A stretch of DNA of 64,000 nt from Ficedula albicollis (taxonomy: Eukaryota; Chordata; Aves; Passeriformes; Muscicapidae). Below the pieces are notes generated by a model. That model was not told the DNA's origin, made no database searches, and saw only the letters and a list, made by a program, of their open reading frames with translations. The number at the start of each line of letters is the position of its first letter. Positions within the stretch are counted from its first letter, which is position 1. The stretch lies in the NCBI RefSeq assembly GCF_000247815.1, contig NC_021674.1, positions 83,010,513 through 83,074,512 on the forward strand. Reading direction: 5' to 3'. Below, one piece after another: positions 50,356-64,000 of the stretch. A program made the translations under genes and the position numbers.

Positions 50356-53300
50356 TGTAAGTTCTGGGTTTTGTCTTTGCAAGGTGAAACTTTAGAATGT
50401 ATATACACAAAATGACAGAAAAGCCTTGTGCATATACATATTTCCTCCTGTTTCCTTACATAATGGTAATTTTCTATCAGGAACATGTTAGCAGATACCT
50501 TAGTCTAGGCTGGATTCATTTTTGCTATAAAGTGCAACCCTAAGTGTTTGTTCTAAAACTTTTCTCACCTTACCAGAAGAGCACTGTACTACAGGCTGTG
50601 CCATCCCAGCAGACATTTTATTTGTGATGGAATTAGAATCTGGGTCTTGGGATTTGAAAGACAAATGCATTAATCCCCTGAAAGATTCAGTCAATCTCTG
50701 TCAATTCTAATCAGTTAAAGGCATTGGTCTTTTTGCTTCACAGCAGTTGGAGGGATTTTTTTAATTCAGGGAGCTGGCCTTTTTATTTCAAACTTATTTC
50801 CTCTTTGAGGTAAAAATGTCCCTATTCTGTGTGAAATACTGCAGCATTTAATGTACTCGTATGTCCCCTTAAAATATCACACTTCTCTGTAATTTGCAGA
50901 AATCTTTTGTGGTCATCAGCACCAGCTAGTAAGTAGGACACAAAATTATGCTGGTTTTGCTAGAACAGATTGGGGGATGGGAGGGAGGAAGGTGTTGGAG
51001 TAGCTTGGAATGTTTGTCACTTGAGCAGATGACTTAAGATAGTGAATTTATCTTGGTGTGAAAGAGAGCATCTGGAAAGCAGCTGGAGCAAGGGTCTGCA
51101 TTTCACAGAGTTTTCTGTGTAGAACATGGACAAGCAGGTTTGCCAGGTAAACTGAAATGAATTTGGGTTTGTAATACATTCTGTGCTATAAGAATGATAC
51201 ATGGAGTTGACTTATGATGCAACAAGTTACTTTGCATTATCCAGGAGTGATGAAAAAGTTCTGGGATTAATAGTATCGTGTTTTCTGATGCCACAGTATG
51301 CAGAAACTACTAGATGCCTTTGAAATAAAACATAAGGTGTGTTCATAGTTAGCACTGTAGAATAGACTCTTCTACTGTTTTGGCCAGGATGTGCTCCAGA
51401 ACCGAATTGCCTACCATGTTCCCTCTCATAGAAGCATTTTGTGTTTGAAGTGTAGTTACTTGTCCTAGGAGAGGTCAGGCCCCCAAAATGGCAATGCTAG
51501 ATTCCCTGGGCATTGTGTTACAAGATTTGTATCAGTAATATGTGTTTTTCCTGTAAATACTTCAAAACTTCTCTGAGATGTGGTGGGTCACTGTCCAAAA
51601 ACCCTTTGCAGAGGGAAAGTAATGGGCTGACACCATGGTTTGGAAGAGTAATGGCAGCTTCTCAGGTGCTCTTATGTACTTGTCAGAGTTAATGAAATAT
51701 ATCTCTTGGTTATCTCCAGTGAAGTTCTTCAATTTACAGTATTTGTGGAAACAAAGTGGAAGAATTTTTTACAGTGCTGATGGGGTGTGAGGCAAAGCCT
51801 ACTTGCATCTGGGTTTTAATAGAAGTTGTCACTTTGTCTTTCACCCTCTAGTGAATCCTCATTCTTCCATCTAGAAGTCTAGAAACCTTTGTCTCCTGAC
51901 ACAGAAAGAAATGTGGAATAGGTCATGGTTTCCTATTTTCAGCACTGGGTGATAACATTCACTTGCTGGCTAAAATTCAAATCTTCCTCTTTCACATTTC
52001 TTTGTATTGCCACTTTAGAGTGTAAGATTACCATGAAACACTATTAGAAAATAGAAGACAGATTCTTTTATGTGTCTTTTCCTCTTTTTCCTCTTTATAT
52101 TGCTTGTTGCAAGAAACCTGGGAAAGCAACTGTGCTCTTGCTCCACCTGCTTTTAACTCTTTGTACACTACAGTGAAGAGAGATCTGGATTTGATTAAAG
52201 CATGTCACTGACTATTCCCAGAGCTGTCTCTTAACTGACATCTTTCTTCTTGTTTCATGATGAACTCTTGCCTTTTACTTGGTACCAGATAGATGATAAG
52301 GTTCTCTCTCCTTTTTTTTCCTTTTTTTTTCTTAATCTTTTGTTTTTAAATTCAGATTGGTAGAGCAGTTGTTAAAGGCAAGAAGGAACTAAACAGTAAA
52401 GGATATAAGAGTAATAATTGCAATGCAGTAGTGATTGCAGCTTTGGTAGGTGGTATTCTGTGTAGTTTCAGGAGCTTGCCAAAAAGTTAAGTGGTAACTG
52501 TCTTCTCTCATTCTTTTAAGATACTCTTCTATTGCCTGTGTTTCTACAGCTGATCTATCTGCTTTTTTGACACTCCTACTTGTAGTCCTTGCCCTATCTT
52601 GCCTTTGGCTTCTTTTTATGGCTGTGGCCACACTGAATCCCATCATTCTGGCAGCATCTGTGTCCTTTCTTGAGGTTTTCATGCATTAGTTTGCGTTTTC
52701 TCTTCTAGTATTAACAGCCATAATCAAAGCAGTTAGGCTTCTCTTTCTTCTTTTCCACTTCTTTTTAAGCTTCCTAGCATCTTGGAATGTGAAGCTCAAT
52801 TATTGTTAAATCATCTGGAAATAAGAAGGATCTGTGTTCTGCATGCTCTCTTTCCCTAGATCACAGTACTTGTTGTTTATTAGAGGGCCTCATGAAATTT
52901 GTTCCTGAAATTAGGTTCTAATTTATGGCCTTAAGTACAACAAAGGAAATGAGAATGAAGTGTAGGAGAAGTAATGACAGCACTGTTCTTCCCTAATTTT
53001 CTTGATAAGAAGTGTTTTCTAACTTGCTGGTTGTATGCCTAGAATTGGGAATTAATTTATGGCATGGGGATTTTTCATGGTGTTTGACTTACAGTTCTCT
53101 GAAAGAAACTTGTCCTCTAGGTAAATCTCTGGGCTGCTGCACTTGTGAGTTTGCCCACACTTGACTGAAGGAAGGTGTTTTAGATGTCTGAGCTTCCCAA
53201 GGAGCTCTGTGATGTGATTTCCATATGAAATGCAAGTGGCCTGAGCATCTGGAAAATAATCCAGTTAGTATCACAGAGCTGTGCAGTATCTGAAGTTCTG

Positions 53301-54242
53301 ATAGTTATGAAGTAGTGACCTTTTATCTCTTGCTGCAACTTGATATTAACCTTCAGGGCTGGGGGGAACACGTAACACGTGGGACAGCGCAGGCACTAAG
53401 TAAGGAGGGGTCACTGCAGTCTCACTTCCCTCCTCTAGCAGAGCTGTCTTCTAATCCTAGATGTCACTGGTTCATCAGGCTAAGACTGCTTTTTTTCATA
53501 CTGATCCAGAACTTAATATGGCATATTCTCAGCTCTGAAATATGTGTGGCATACTCTCAGCTCTAAAATATATGTAATGTAACTGGATCCCGTGAGTGAC
53601 TGATGGAGACTGTAAATAATACCTTTGTTTCCCATATGGCAGCACAGACTGACTAGAACCATCCCTTTAGAACTCTTTTATTTGATTGTTTTCTGGTAAC
53701 ACTGTTAGTATTCTTTCTGAAACATGAGACTGACCTACATCAAATAGCAAAGGTTATCATCATACAACTTGTATAAAATTGATAGGAGACTTTCTAGTGC
53801 CTAATTCTAAACTAATAAAAGCTACTGGTTTTATCAGTATTTTGCCAAATTTGTGTATCTTTCATTTGCAGTGGTTGAATATTTGATTATACTGCCACTG
53901 CAGTCACTATTCATCATAAGCAAAATTCATATGGGGGGTTAGTGGGTTGATTTGTGTTTGGGCTCATGTGATTCTGTTTGCTTTATTGTTTGGATTGTAG
54001 AACCAGACAACAGAGCTGGAATGACATAATAAATCTCTGTGTGTGGTAATGTGATATAGTGGGGTTTTTTTAAAAACTATTTTCTTTAACCTTCCTAGAA
54101 AGAATGAGTGCATTGTGTTTCTCCTATCTGATGCAGCTATTCCAGGAGAAAATAATGCTTAACAAATTCAATGCATTAAGTGATGATGGAATATATTTTT
54201 TTCAGCCCTTGTTGACTACTTCTGTTTGCTTCACTCCCCCAG

Positions 54243-54430
54243 ACAAACGTGTTGATGACTGGCCCTTGATGCAGTCTCCATTCCCAACACTGACCATAAG
54301 CACTATTTATCTCCTCACTGTCTGGCTGGGCCCCAAATGGATGAAGACGAGAGAGCCCTTCCAGTTACGCTTCCTGTTGGTTGTTTACAACTTTGGGATG
54401 GTTCTGCTCAACTTCTTCATCTTCAAAGAG
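54243..54430 (+). CDS. ELOVL4: ELOVL4 coding exon 2 (end of codon 34 to residue 96)
   Basis: The 188-nt exon begins after cccccag and ends at AAAGAG|gtgtgt. With the final G of exon 1 it completes Asp34, then continues [16 protein letters not shown]. The two hydrophobic stretches (about residues 49-63 and 77-94) are the first two membrane segments of the elongase; between them lies [14 protein letters not shown], a strongly conserved ELO-family loop, and the exon closes with FIFKE. Length and phase (1 in, 0 out) match the vertebrate gene structure. Sequence is far closer to ELOVL4 than to ELOVL2 or ELOVL5. No stop or frameshift is present. The catalytic HxxHH box is not in this exon. Confidence 0.96.
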
Positions 54431-57400
54431 GTGTGTATGGGAATTCTTACCGAGGTTTGAGGATGCCAAAATGAAAATGGTGTTGCATATTCTGGATGTC
54501 TGTTGAGAGTGAATGTTTTGCAAAGACTTTTAAAGATGAGTTTGCCTTTGAGGTGAGTATTTCTATAAATAGGTAGTTTCCGTATGAGAATAATTGGCTC
54601 TAAGTGAGTCTATAGAGAGAATTTGTTTTCGCAGTATTCCAAGTTCTCCTTAGATTTATGTTAGTTTAAATACTGGAGAAAATAAAATCTGTAGATTTAA
54701 CACCTGTAACTGATACTTTTTTTTTCATCTTAATAATCCTAAAGGGTATCAGAATGTATGTTGTTAGAAATTGAGCTGTTTGTTTACACTTTCAGTGTGT
54801 TTATAGTATTTAGAAATTAAGATGTCTGTTTTCTGTATTGAGGAAAAGTATCTTGTCTGTAAGTTATCTTTAATAATAAAAATGAAGTGAACTATATCTT
54901 TAAATAAAAATAGAAGGATACAGACTTCTAATATTTGGCTTGCAATGTTCTGAGTGTGTTACTTGTAATAAATTTCAGTGTTGCTGCATTTTTCCTTTGT
55001 TAGATTTTCTGGACAGAGGAAATGAATAGTGACACTGCTGTGGATCAGCTGTGTAGCAGTAGCTAACTGGGACTACTTGACAGTTTGGTAATTATTATTC
55101 AAGGATAGCTGTAGAGAATATGGCTGATGCTAAGTTCATGCTGCTGTAACTGCTCGTGTGCATCAGGAATTGTCTTCCTGGAAGACCTCTGATCATAGAT
55201 TTGCAAAATCTGTTTCCAGAAGTAAGCAAATGAATTGAGCAGTTAAAATCACAGCATTGCAGAACTGTCTGGTCCGTTCTGTATTTTTGCCAGGAAAAAA
55301 TGGTAAATCTGATGATGATCTGCATTTTGACCCTTTCCCAGAGCTCCTAGCATAAAATCCGTAATCATAAAATGATTTCATCCTCTCTTTAAGACATGGT
55401 TTAGTAAAATTGTAGCCATCACACCTTAGTCATCATTTTGTTTAAATTGTTTTCTTGTGCTATTCAACTAAATAATAAAGCGTGACAGGTACAAAAGAAT
55501 TTAATGCTGACATGAAAGCATAGTTGAAGGAAGAGATTAAATCAAATCATCATGGCAGGCTAAAACTGAAACTCCTGAAATTAATTCTGCAGCGTTACTG
55601 CCATGCCTGTCTTTTTCACATATTCTTTTAAACTTGTTTGCTTTGTCCATAAGCTGCATTATACCAAACTTGCAGTCAAATAATTTTCAGACCTATGTTC
55701 CTTATAGGATATGTGTTTGTAGCATTTCCAAGTCACTGAATTAACACAAAAATGAGTGGGACTGCAAATACATATTTGTTGTTGATATGCTGAAAGCTCA
55801 TAACTTTATACACAGAGGTTCTAGTTTCCTGCTCTCTCCTTGTTATTCAAGGTTGTTACTCAATGGATGTTGAGGCAATAGATACAGCATTTCCAGCAAG
55901 TGTCTTTTCTTGATGGTAGAAACTGATAGGAGGAAGGTATTCAAGTTTCAGTTGTTCCTTGTAACAAGGCAATTTCTGCTTCTAAAGTTTACAATACCAC
56001 TGTGCCACTATTGTAATTCACATGAGTTTTAATGTAATTGTTATGAGTAAAATGACACTGTTTCTATTTTGTCAGTGATTTTAAAATTTTCAAATACTGC
56101 TAAGAACAGAATTTGAATGTGAAACACCTTTAAAAGTTATTTAAATAACCATCCTGATGGCAAGCTCTTTTGTTCATCTGTGGTAGCTTATGTTAAATAG
56201 TAAGTCATAAAGCACTGTGAGTGTAATGCGAGACTCATATGCTGAATTCAAATTCAGGTCCAAATCTGGAGCAAATTTGGCTTAGAACATGCAGAAGTCA
56301 CAATGGAATAGACCCTATTTTGCCACAAAATCGTGAATTTCTTATTCTACTTCAGGACAGAATGGTGAAGTCAATTTACTGCCTTTTACCAAGGGAACCT
56401 GGTTGAGTTATCCAGTAGGTCACAGTAGAGATTGCTTGGTTTCTGTAACAGTGCAAACTAAACTTTCCCTGCTCTTCTCTATTAGTACTGGATGTGCTTG
56501 TGCCTGTGTGGGACCACACTGGAGTTCCAGTTAGTTACAGCAGCTTGTAAATGGACTTAGATGATGCAGAAGTAGTTCAGTTTCTTTTCTAGGATAGTTT
56601 CTGTGGACAGTTCTTTCATTTAATAAGTCCAGAGGTTCACAAGGTTGTGTATGTTGTTGGTTTTTTTCCCTGCATAACACTGGTTTTTGCATTTGACTGC
56701 ACTCCTAGTGCTGTGTGCAAGATGAGACACCAAAGTATACTCAAGTTCAGTCTAATTAAGATGGAAGCCAGGTTAGTGTAAGAGTAGTCAGTACCTATCC
56801 ATGACAGGTTTTTTTGAGATCTTTTTCTATCACCCCAATTTATGTCTGTTCCACTGCTGTCTCTCTTTGATCCTTAACAGTGGGATTACTTGGCTTCAAA
56901 CATTCTTGGTTCATAACATTTATGAATGTCAAGATTAGAAGCTTGAACTTGAACTTTGTACAGCTTTAGACTGTACACTGAAGGTGTACTTCGTTCCAAT
57001 GGGAACTTGCTCAAATATCAGTTTTAACTTCTATCCAGGTTTTTGCAATGTGCTTGGTTTGGAGAGGCCTCACAGAAGCACTTCAATTGCTTTAGACCAT
57101 TTTTGATGGCACAAAATGGGGAACTTTTCTCCATCCTTTTTCCCTCACTGTGTTTAGTGGTTATTCAGCTTTGGCTGTTCAAAGTTGGAGGGGCAGGGGG
57201 GGATGTTCTGGATTTTGATTGTTATACTGTGTTAAGAACTGTAGATCCAAATGTTCTAATCTCTGTCTCTTGTACAGTGTACTCTTGAATCCATACTGGA
57301 AATAACATTTCTGTCAATTGTAGTGAGGGCAATTAGGTGTTTTCTGTTTCTGAAGCTAGAGACAGAAGAAAGAATATTCGTGTCTAAATAGCTTAAGGTT

Positions 57401-57666
57401 ATATTGGAATTTGTTGTACAAGGATCTAATTATCTGGGCTGGGAAAAATGAGTGCTTTCTTTTTAATTTATAATTTAAAAAATAGTCTGTAACAATGGCT
57501 TGTTAGTAGTAAACACAGCTTTCTTCGATAATATTCTCAGGACTAATAAGAATATTTTAAGTATTTCATTCAGGTAAGTTTGATGTAGCAAGAAATTTGC
57601 TGATAATTGTTATAAATGTACTTTGTGTATTATATTTCCCCTCATGTGTGGCTTTAATATTTTCAG
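54431..57666 (+). other. ELOVL4: ELOVL4 intron 2 (3.2 kb)
   Basis: Donor gtgtgt at 54431 and acceptor ttaatattttcag ending at 57666. No transposon or repeat of note was recognised inside. Confidence 0.9.
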
Positions 57667-57747
57667 TTGTTCTTGTCATCAAGAGCTCGAGGGTACAGCT
57701 ATGTCTGCCAGACTGTGGATTATTCAGATAATGTTTATGAAGTTAGG
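57667..57747 (+). CDS. ELOVL4: ELOVL4 coding exon 3 (residues 97-123)
   Basis: This is an 81-nt, 27-codon exon, phase 0 at both ends, with acceptor tttcag and donor AGG|gtgagt. It encodes LFLSSRARGYSYVCQTVDYS followed by DNVYEVR, the luminal/cytosolic loop that precedes the catalytic region. Exon length and the YSY.CQ.VDYS.NV.EVR pattern match vertebrate ELOVL4. The next exon, which should carry the KxxExxDT and HxxHH motifs, does not appear before the window ends, so the gene is 3'-truncated by the window edge. Confidence 0.95.
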
Positions 57748-58968
57748 GTGAGTATTTCTTTTTTTTATTTGTATATGCATGTGTGTGATATACAGCACTA
57801 GCTGATGGTTTAAGCCTTTTCTGAAAACAGTGTTTCCACAGCTGCTGTCAGCCTTGCCTGCATCCCGTTAACAACCTCACTTCAGGTTTGACTACATCAT
57901 ATGTAGCAGGTTTAATCAAAGTGCATCAGCATATTTGTGCTAACTTTCATCTGACTGCTACAAGTAAGGGGAGTCTAAAAGATACCATCCTTGGCTTCGT
58001 CCACACTTGTACAATCCAGGCTAAACTTTGTGTACATGCCTTGGTTCCTAGATTTGCTGAAGTTTGGGATACCAGGGTAACCGCAGTAAAGGTGATGTGT
58101 TCTAGTTAGATCAAAGCAAGTGAGATTTGTCGTCTTATCCTGTGGTTGCACTTCACCCATACTGGTGAGGCAGCTCTTTGTCTCCTTTACCCATGTTTGG
58201 CTCTATGAGGTGTTGCTGGTATTTGGCAAATGTATTATCAGTACATTTCATTGTATAATCTTAGTTGTATAATCTTTTCAAATGTCTGGGTTTTGGAAAA
58301 CATCCAAATTAAAAGCAAAGTGCAGATCCCTGTTCATTTTCGTAATGCTGTTAATTAGCTCATGTACTAAACCTTATCTTCCAGCAGAGCTGACACTTGA
58401 GAATCTCTCAGCTGTTCTTGCAAATTTCATGTACAGATTAAGACATCTTCCTGAAAATGCAGTGAAAGTATGCATTATGTTTATAGTAGTTTGAAAAATG
58501 TTTGTCTGTGAGGTGGCTGTTCATGGATAGTGTTAATCAAAAGCTTGTGCATATGACAGGGCTGGTAGTGAGAACGAAAGGTTTGAGCCTTGCACCGTGT
58601 TTATAATGGCTGATATTGCAGAACAGCTCTGTGTGTAGATTTTTATTGGCCTCACTGTAGCTGCCAATCTTTCACCTTTGCCAATACAGTGCCCTCACTA
58701 TGTCAGCCACTAGAATGAGTCTGTTAAAAATTTTGTCGAGAAACAAGATCTAGCGAAGTATAGCAAGTGCTTGACAGGTTTGGGGTTTTTAATAGAAAAG
58801 CAAAATAGAATGCCCTTGTACTTAGCTGACTGACATTGAGGACTGGTGTGGTGTATATTGAAAGAATTTTTATATTAGCTAAATGCAAGCAGTACTCTGT
58901 TTCCTAGCCTTACTTATAAGTGCATTTGTTTGTGGAGAGGTCAGACCTGCTCAAAAGAATTATCATTC

Positions 58969-59100
58969 ATTTTGTTTATGACATGCACAGCATTATTATA
59001 CATTGAAATAAAGGCAAGATGACCTGCAGAACTTATTTTGTTTATGACATGCACAGCATTATTATATGTTGAAATAAAGGCAAAATGACCTGCAGAACTC
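58969..59100. repeat. Tandem duplication, 2 x 66 bp
   Basis: Copies start at 58969 and 59035 (attttgtttatgacatgcac), with about four substitutions. It lies in intron 3. Confidence 0.95.
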
Positions 59101-61139
59101 ATTTATACTACATAATATGTCCAGAAAGGAAGGGTTGCTCTAGCAATATATACTCTTTTGACATCCTGACTTCTTATTTTTTTTAAATTAAAAAAAAGTA
59201 TTTCCCAGATTTAAATTTAAATCCCAGATTTGTGGATTTGCATAAAACCTGTCCCTTAAGTTCTAAGTTGTAGTGTGTTCAGTTTGCAACTGAGGGAGTT
59301 GAGGAAAATAGAGTCCTCCTCTCAAGTTGCTCCAGCAACTCTATAGTATGCTATCAGTCAAGATTCTTATCTTGATAATTTTCTAGTAGTTTTTCTGAAT
59401 AAATTCTCAGTTTAGGTAAATAAGTTGCAAGTAGAAAATTATACTTTCCACACGTGTTCTTTGTCTGACTGAGGATTCTGGAATACATTTCTATGCTGCT
59501 TTACAGTAAATCATGCCCTGGATATAGAAGATATGGTGGTTTTTGACACTGTCAGACCAAAAAGAAAAAAACAATCCAAACCTCCTCAAGATTTCTTTCG
59601 CCATAGTTTTTCATAATATACGCCTGCAAAAGCAGTTTTAAAATGTTTTTGCAGTTTTGAGTATAGAATTGATAAGCATTTTAGCACATCTCTCACACCC
59701 TTTTAATAGATCTAGATACTAAAAATCCAGCTTTTATTGGCTCCAGGTTTGCTCTGCAGAGAAATGCTGCACTGCAACAGTAGAATCAATTGCAAATGCA
59801 ATGAGCATATTTGCCAGGGAATGAGTAAATAAATCCTGTGTTGCTCAGATAAAGAAGACTGGGACTAACTCACATGGAGACAGCACTGAGCCCAGAAGGC
59901 ATTATGGAACATGCTCTGAAAAGCAGAGCTTCATATATGACTTTAATTTGGGACTTCGAAATTTGGAACAAATATTGAGAAATGTGAAACTTATTTCATA
60001 TAGTGGTCTAAATGGCAACATAGGAACCTTTGTAGGGCCTCTGCTTCTGGCTTTTTGGGAATGTCCCACTGTGATATTGCCATCACATTGAGTGGCCTCT
60101 TTTTTGTGAAGCTCTTGATCAAAGTAAGGGGTCAAGAAATTATCCTTTGTCTTCAAGAGAGTACAGAGAGATCCCAAAAAACAGTTCCCCCCAAAAATAA
60201 ATAAATTTGGCTATCCTGGGTACCAGAGCATATCTTTCTCTGCTCTCCAAACCACATCATGTATCAAGACAGTAAGCCAGTGATTTTAAGGGAGCAGTGT
60301 AAGGGCATGTGGTGGCACTTCCCCTGTACGGTTTAGCAACACTGCAAGCAGCAGCTCAGAGACCTCTGAAGTCAGACACAGCCTCTTTGGTTTTGCCAGT
60401 TTTTAGGGGATGTATTTCCATGTATTTGTCTGTATATTTTCTTCAACTTTATCAATCTTCTGGCTTCCACTGATAGTTAATTGTGTAGGTAGTTTAGACA
60501 AAATGTGAATAAGCTGGTCCCCTTGCTTACTGTTTTGAACCTACCTACACATGTTTATCTCATTCAGGCTTCCCTGGCTGCTCTACAAGAAACAACAGGG
60601 ACAGCAGTGGGGCAAGCAGGGATGAAATCCCACAGTTGCAGAAACATTTGCACATATAAACTCCTTTGTGAAGGACTTACCTGATGGAGGTAGTAGGCAG
60701 CCACCTTACTGACTGCTGGCAGGAAGCTGAGTGGTTTTGTTATGAAAAAACCCTAAAATGTTCATAGTAGACGAGAAAGAAAAGGGGGAACAAACTTCTA
60801 AGAAAATATTTAGAGGGATCTACAGATGTATCTTGCAAAAACGTTTTTGGTTTTAGCTTCAGAGTCAAAATAATAAATGCAAAGGGCTGAGATGTTAAAT
60901 CCATGCTTTGTAGTACTCCTTTGGGAGCCTCAGTATTTGAAGTGAATGATTTTGTAACGCTAACTTAATGTATGCTGGTGTCTGTGAGTAGTCATTTCTC
61001 CCCTCTGCTTACATTTGCGTGTTCTTGTGTCCCAGGTCACAGTTCATCTATTTTATTAGCAGAACTAGGAATATGGGGCTGTGTGAATTAGTTCTTATTT
61101 TAAGTGTGCTGATTGTAATCATGGGACTGAGAAGTGGTT

Positions 61140-61439
61140 GTTTTCTGTATTGTAATTGTAATCAACATTGTTTGTATTTATGTCTAGAGCTTGAGTGGTT
61201 TCCTTTTATGAAAAAGACATAATATACTTTAAACTTCAGTGAACTTGACTTCACAAGTTCTGTAAATAAAATTCTGTAACTGAAAAAGATGTTTTCTGTA
61301 TTGTAATTGTAATCAACATTGTTTGTATTTATGTCTAGAGCTTGAGTGGTTTCCTTTTATGAAAAAGACATAATATACTTTAAACTCCAGTGAACTTGAC
61401 TTCACAAGATCTGTAAACAAAATTCTATAACTGAAAAAG
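61140..61439. repeat. Tandem duplication, 2 x 151 bp
   Basis: Copies start at 61140 and 61291 (gttttctgtattgtaattgt) and extend through gaattctgtaactgaaaaag-like ends, with about four substitutions. This is the longest simple two-copy unit in the window; it lies in intron 3. Confidence 0.97.
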
Positions 61440-64000
61440 GGAAAAGAGTTCACTATAAAAGCTATTTTAATTTTTCACCTTCCATGAAGTACCTGTCCCT
61501 TCATACCCATTAATGGATAAATATCTCCAACCCGAAATATGGAATAATTGTGCAGAAACAGAGTCCTGTAATAAAACAGCCCTCCTGTCAAAAACCCTGC
61601 AGCAGGCAGAGGACATGGAATTGGACCTCTTGTTGACCCCCTTAATCCTAGGCTGTAATGTAATCTTTCTGTGCCATCTGGTGTTTTAACAGACTTAGAT
61701 TGATACATATGAAAATTACCAGAAAATATATAGTTGTGACTAGTATTGTTCATTACAAGAATGTGCCTTTTTAATGCATGTTTCCTTTTCTTTTCAACTA
61801 AATCCTTCTTGCATGCAGTGTGCAAAGGCTACATGTTAGGTCATGATTTCTGATGCTTTGCAAAAGAAATTTAATAGTAGCCACCTGCTCCTGACATAGC
61901 TTACATATAAGTTATTGTTCTCCTCTGTTTCTGTCCTTTTTCACTGAATTTATGCATGGCCTCAGGCAAATGACTTGACATCTGTTTCATTTTTTTTTTC
62001 TGTAAGCTAATGATGAAAACATCTGCAGAAGTCACTGGAAGTACTGAAATAGATCATCAGTACACAAAACCTATCAGGTTTGAGAGTAAATGGTAGAAAA
62101 TTTGATGCTAGTAAGAGAGCATAAAAGGTGACAGGCAAAAAAAATCTACAGGACCACAAAATCAGCAGGTATAATCCTTCAAAGAATCCTGTTTTTTTTT
62201 TTTAAGTGAAGGGGAGCATTTTGATCAAAAATTCAGATTATTTTTACCCATGGACTGTAATTGCTTTCTCTGCTAGGTGGAATTCAAAAGAAGAGCAGTG
62301 AGATATATTATGTGACTTGTCCAAGAACATACACTGAACTTGTGGCACTTTGGCTATAAGACAGAAGTATTTTTGTAGGATTTTTATATTTTGCTCTGTG
62401 TCACAGTAAATTGGTTATTTGCTTAGTGGCTATTTGACTTACTGTTTCCCTATTTCATTAACAAAAATGTCCACTTACTTTATAAAGATTTTATGGCAGT
62501 TTGCTTGTAACTGACCTACTGGTTCTCTAAAAGTTTCTTTGAAGGAAGGACTTCCAAAGAGCTAAAGTATTGCAGTGCTGGATTGTCATTTTATGGATAT
62601 ATAGAGTCCAAAGTGTTTATTGTTAACTTATGAAATGAAAAGATGCTTATCTTAATTTATTTAAGAGATGCAGCTTTAGCAAAGACCTGTAAAAGATGCT
62701 GGACGGTTATGGACTGATGCTGGGTGTGAGACAAACCTTGATGTGGGTGTCATTAAATACCTGACTACCTGTCCCAGAGGCAGTACTGGATATTGAGCAA
62801 TATATATCTATATATTTATATGATTCTTGCAGCTTGCCTGTGTGTCTGGGAACTCCAAGATCTGTGGGACTCACTTTTCTGTCATAAAGCCTCACTCCAG
62901 CTCTTTGTATAACAGTGAAAAAAATTGGCCTCTTCTTCCTAAAACCTGAAGTAGGCTAAATCACATTCAGAGAGTGAGAAGGGTGTTCATTAATGGTACT
63001 GAAGGCTGCAGTTTGGCATCAGTAAGATGTGCAGTCTCTGGGAAACTGCAGAGCCTGCAATGCAGATATGCAGCACTCTTCTCCCATGCTGCATTTTTGC
63101 TTCTGCTGTAATTTCTCCTAAACTGTTCACCAGACCAATTATGGCTATGACAAACTCAGTCTGTGAAGAGATGTTATTTTCCACTGGTTTAGGGAGGTGG
63201 AGGAAAACACCATGCAGGGCTATAGCATTGCAGCTATACATATAGCATATACAGCTCTTAATGATTCCCCTTTATCTCTCCTAAAAGTATGTCTGTAGTT
63301 GGGAAGGGAAGCTACTCTCTGTTAACTCTTTTTGTCTTCTGTCTTCCCTGGGGACTGAGGGGGTGGTGGGGTTATTTCACACCATATTAAGTTAAGAAAG
63401 TCTGGTTTACCATCAACTGAGTCCTGAAAGAGAAGGGCAATGTCTTACAAATAGGTGTGTTGTGACATTGCCTGCTCTCCTTGCTAGTGGTACCAATTCC
63501 AAGTCTTTTTTTTTTCACTCTCTGTGTGAGTCACCAGCTGGTCCCACCCTTGCATAACAAGCTAGATGACTTGCAATGCCAAAACTAGACTTGTTGCTAT
63601 GTTTTGGGATCTGGGAGGGAGTCCCTACCACCACCATATTCCCATATCATAGCATTAGCATATTGCTACACAGAGCTTCTGGGCTTTACTTGCTTTGACA
63701 ATATCCTAATTTCAGCAGGAAACCCTGTTTATGTTGCATCCTGGGCGAGATGCACTGTGATGGGTGGATTAGGAAAAGAATTTGGGGTGTGTAGCACTTC
63801 CCTGTTGGGTAGATGGATTATATCTGTTCAGTCTTTATGGCTCCTGTGGTCTCTCTTTTTCTACTCCCTGAATAGCAGAGAGCCACTGGGGGGATGCTGC
63901 TTTGCAGAGGGAGTTACTGAACAGGCCAGGAGAAGCTACGGGAGTATGGCCATAAGGAATGTGAAATCTGTACTGCATCTCACTTTTTTTGCTATCTTTC

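Larger units (their letters stand above)
57748..64000 (+). other. ELOVL4: ELOVL4 intron 3 (5' 6.25 kb)
   Basis: It starts at gtgagt and runs past the right edge. I looked for the conserved exon 4 (LWWYF...HVYHH coding) and did not find it. It contains two tandem duplications and short AT tracts (62800-62820); the rest is unrecognised. Confidence 0.85.

Noticed and set aside
57748..64000. Possible ELOVL4 exon 4
   Set aside because: No sequence encoding the conserved LWWYF or HVYHH segments was found, so exon 4 is taken to lie beyond the right edge.

Overview
The window is vertebrate nuclear DNA, almost certainly from a bird. It is AT-rich and gene-poor. It carries many 5'-truncated CR1 LINE fragments, a decayed ERVL-type endogenous retrovirus, and an ERVL-type LTR of the kind common in avian genomes. 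Several CR1 tails resemble the young families of neoavian and songbird genomes, so a passerine is my best guess, with low certainty. There are no bacterial-style operons, CRISPR arrays, tRNA genes or rRNA genes.

The only protein-coding gene I can support is the 5' part of ELOVL4 (very-long-chain fatty acid elongase 4) on the + strand. Coding exon 1 is 34936..35035, exon 2 is 54243..54430 and exon 3 is 57667..57747. All three have GT/AG splice sites and compatible phases, and together they encode the first 123 residues. Intron 1 is 19.2 kb and intron 2 is 3.2 kb. Intron 3 runs off the right edge, so the catalytic histidine-box exons lie outside the window. Nearly every other long open frame is non-coding: homopolymer or tetranucleotide repeats, transposon relics, or chance.

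Layout: (1) 1-34 kb is intergenic. It holds an ERVL relic (2.2-4.7 kb) fused to a CR1 fragment, more CR1 pieces near 10, 14.7, 19, 22 and 26-27.5 kb, and a 1.5 kb perfect (TTCC)n array at 16.8-18.3 kb. (2) 34.4-36 kb is the ELOVL4 CpG island and exon 1, interrupted on both sides by pure poly-C runs of 422 and 498 nt. (3) 36-54 kb is intron 1, with three sense CR1 copies, an ERVL-type LTR and a T22-C19-T22 tract. (4) 54-64 kb contains exons 2 and 3 and the start of intron 3.

The most unusual global feature is a high density of short head-to-tail duplications. I count about seventeen with 47-165 bp units, mostly two copies and about 95-100% identical, scattered through unique sequence. Together with the poly-C blocks they may reflect assembly error, or a real local mutational process. 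I found no convincing novel biological system.
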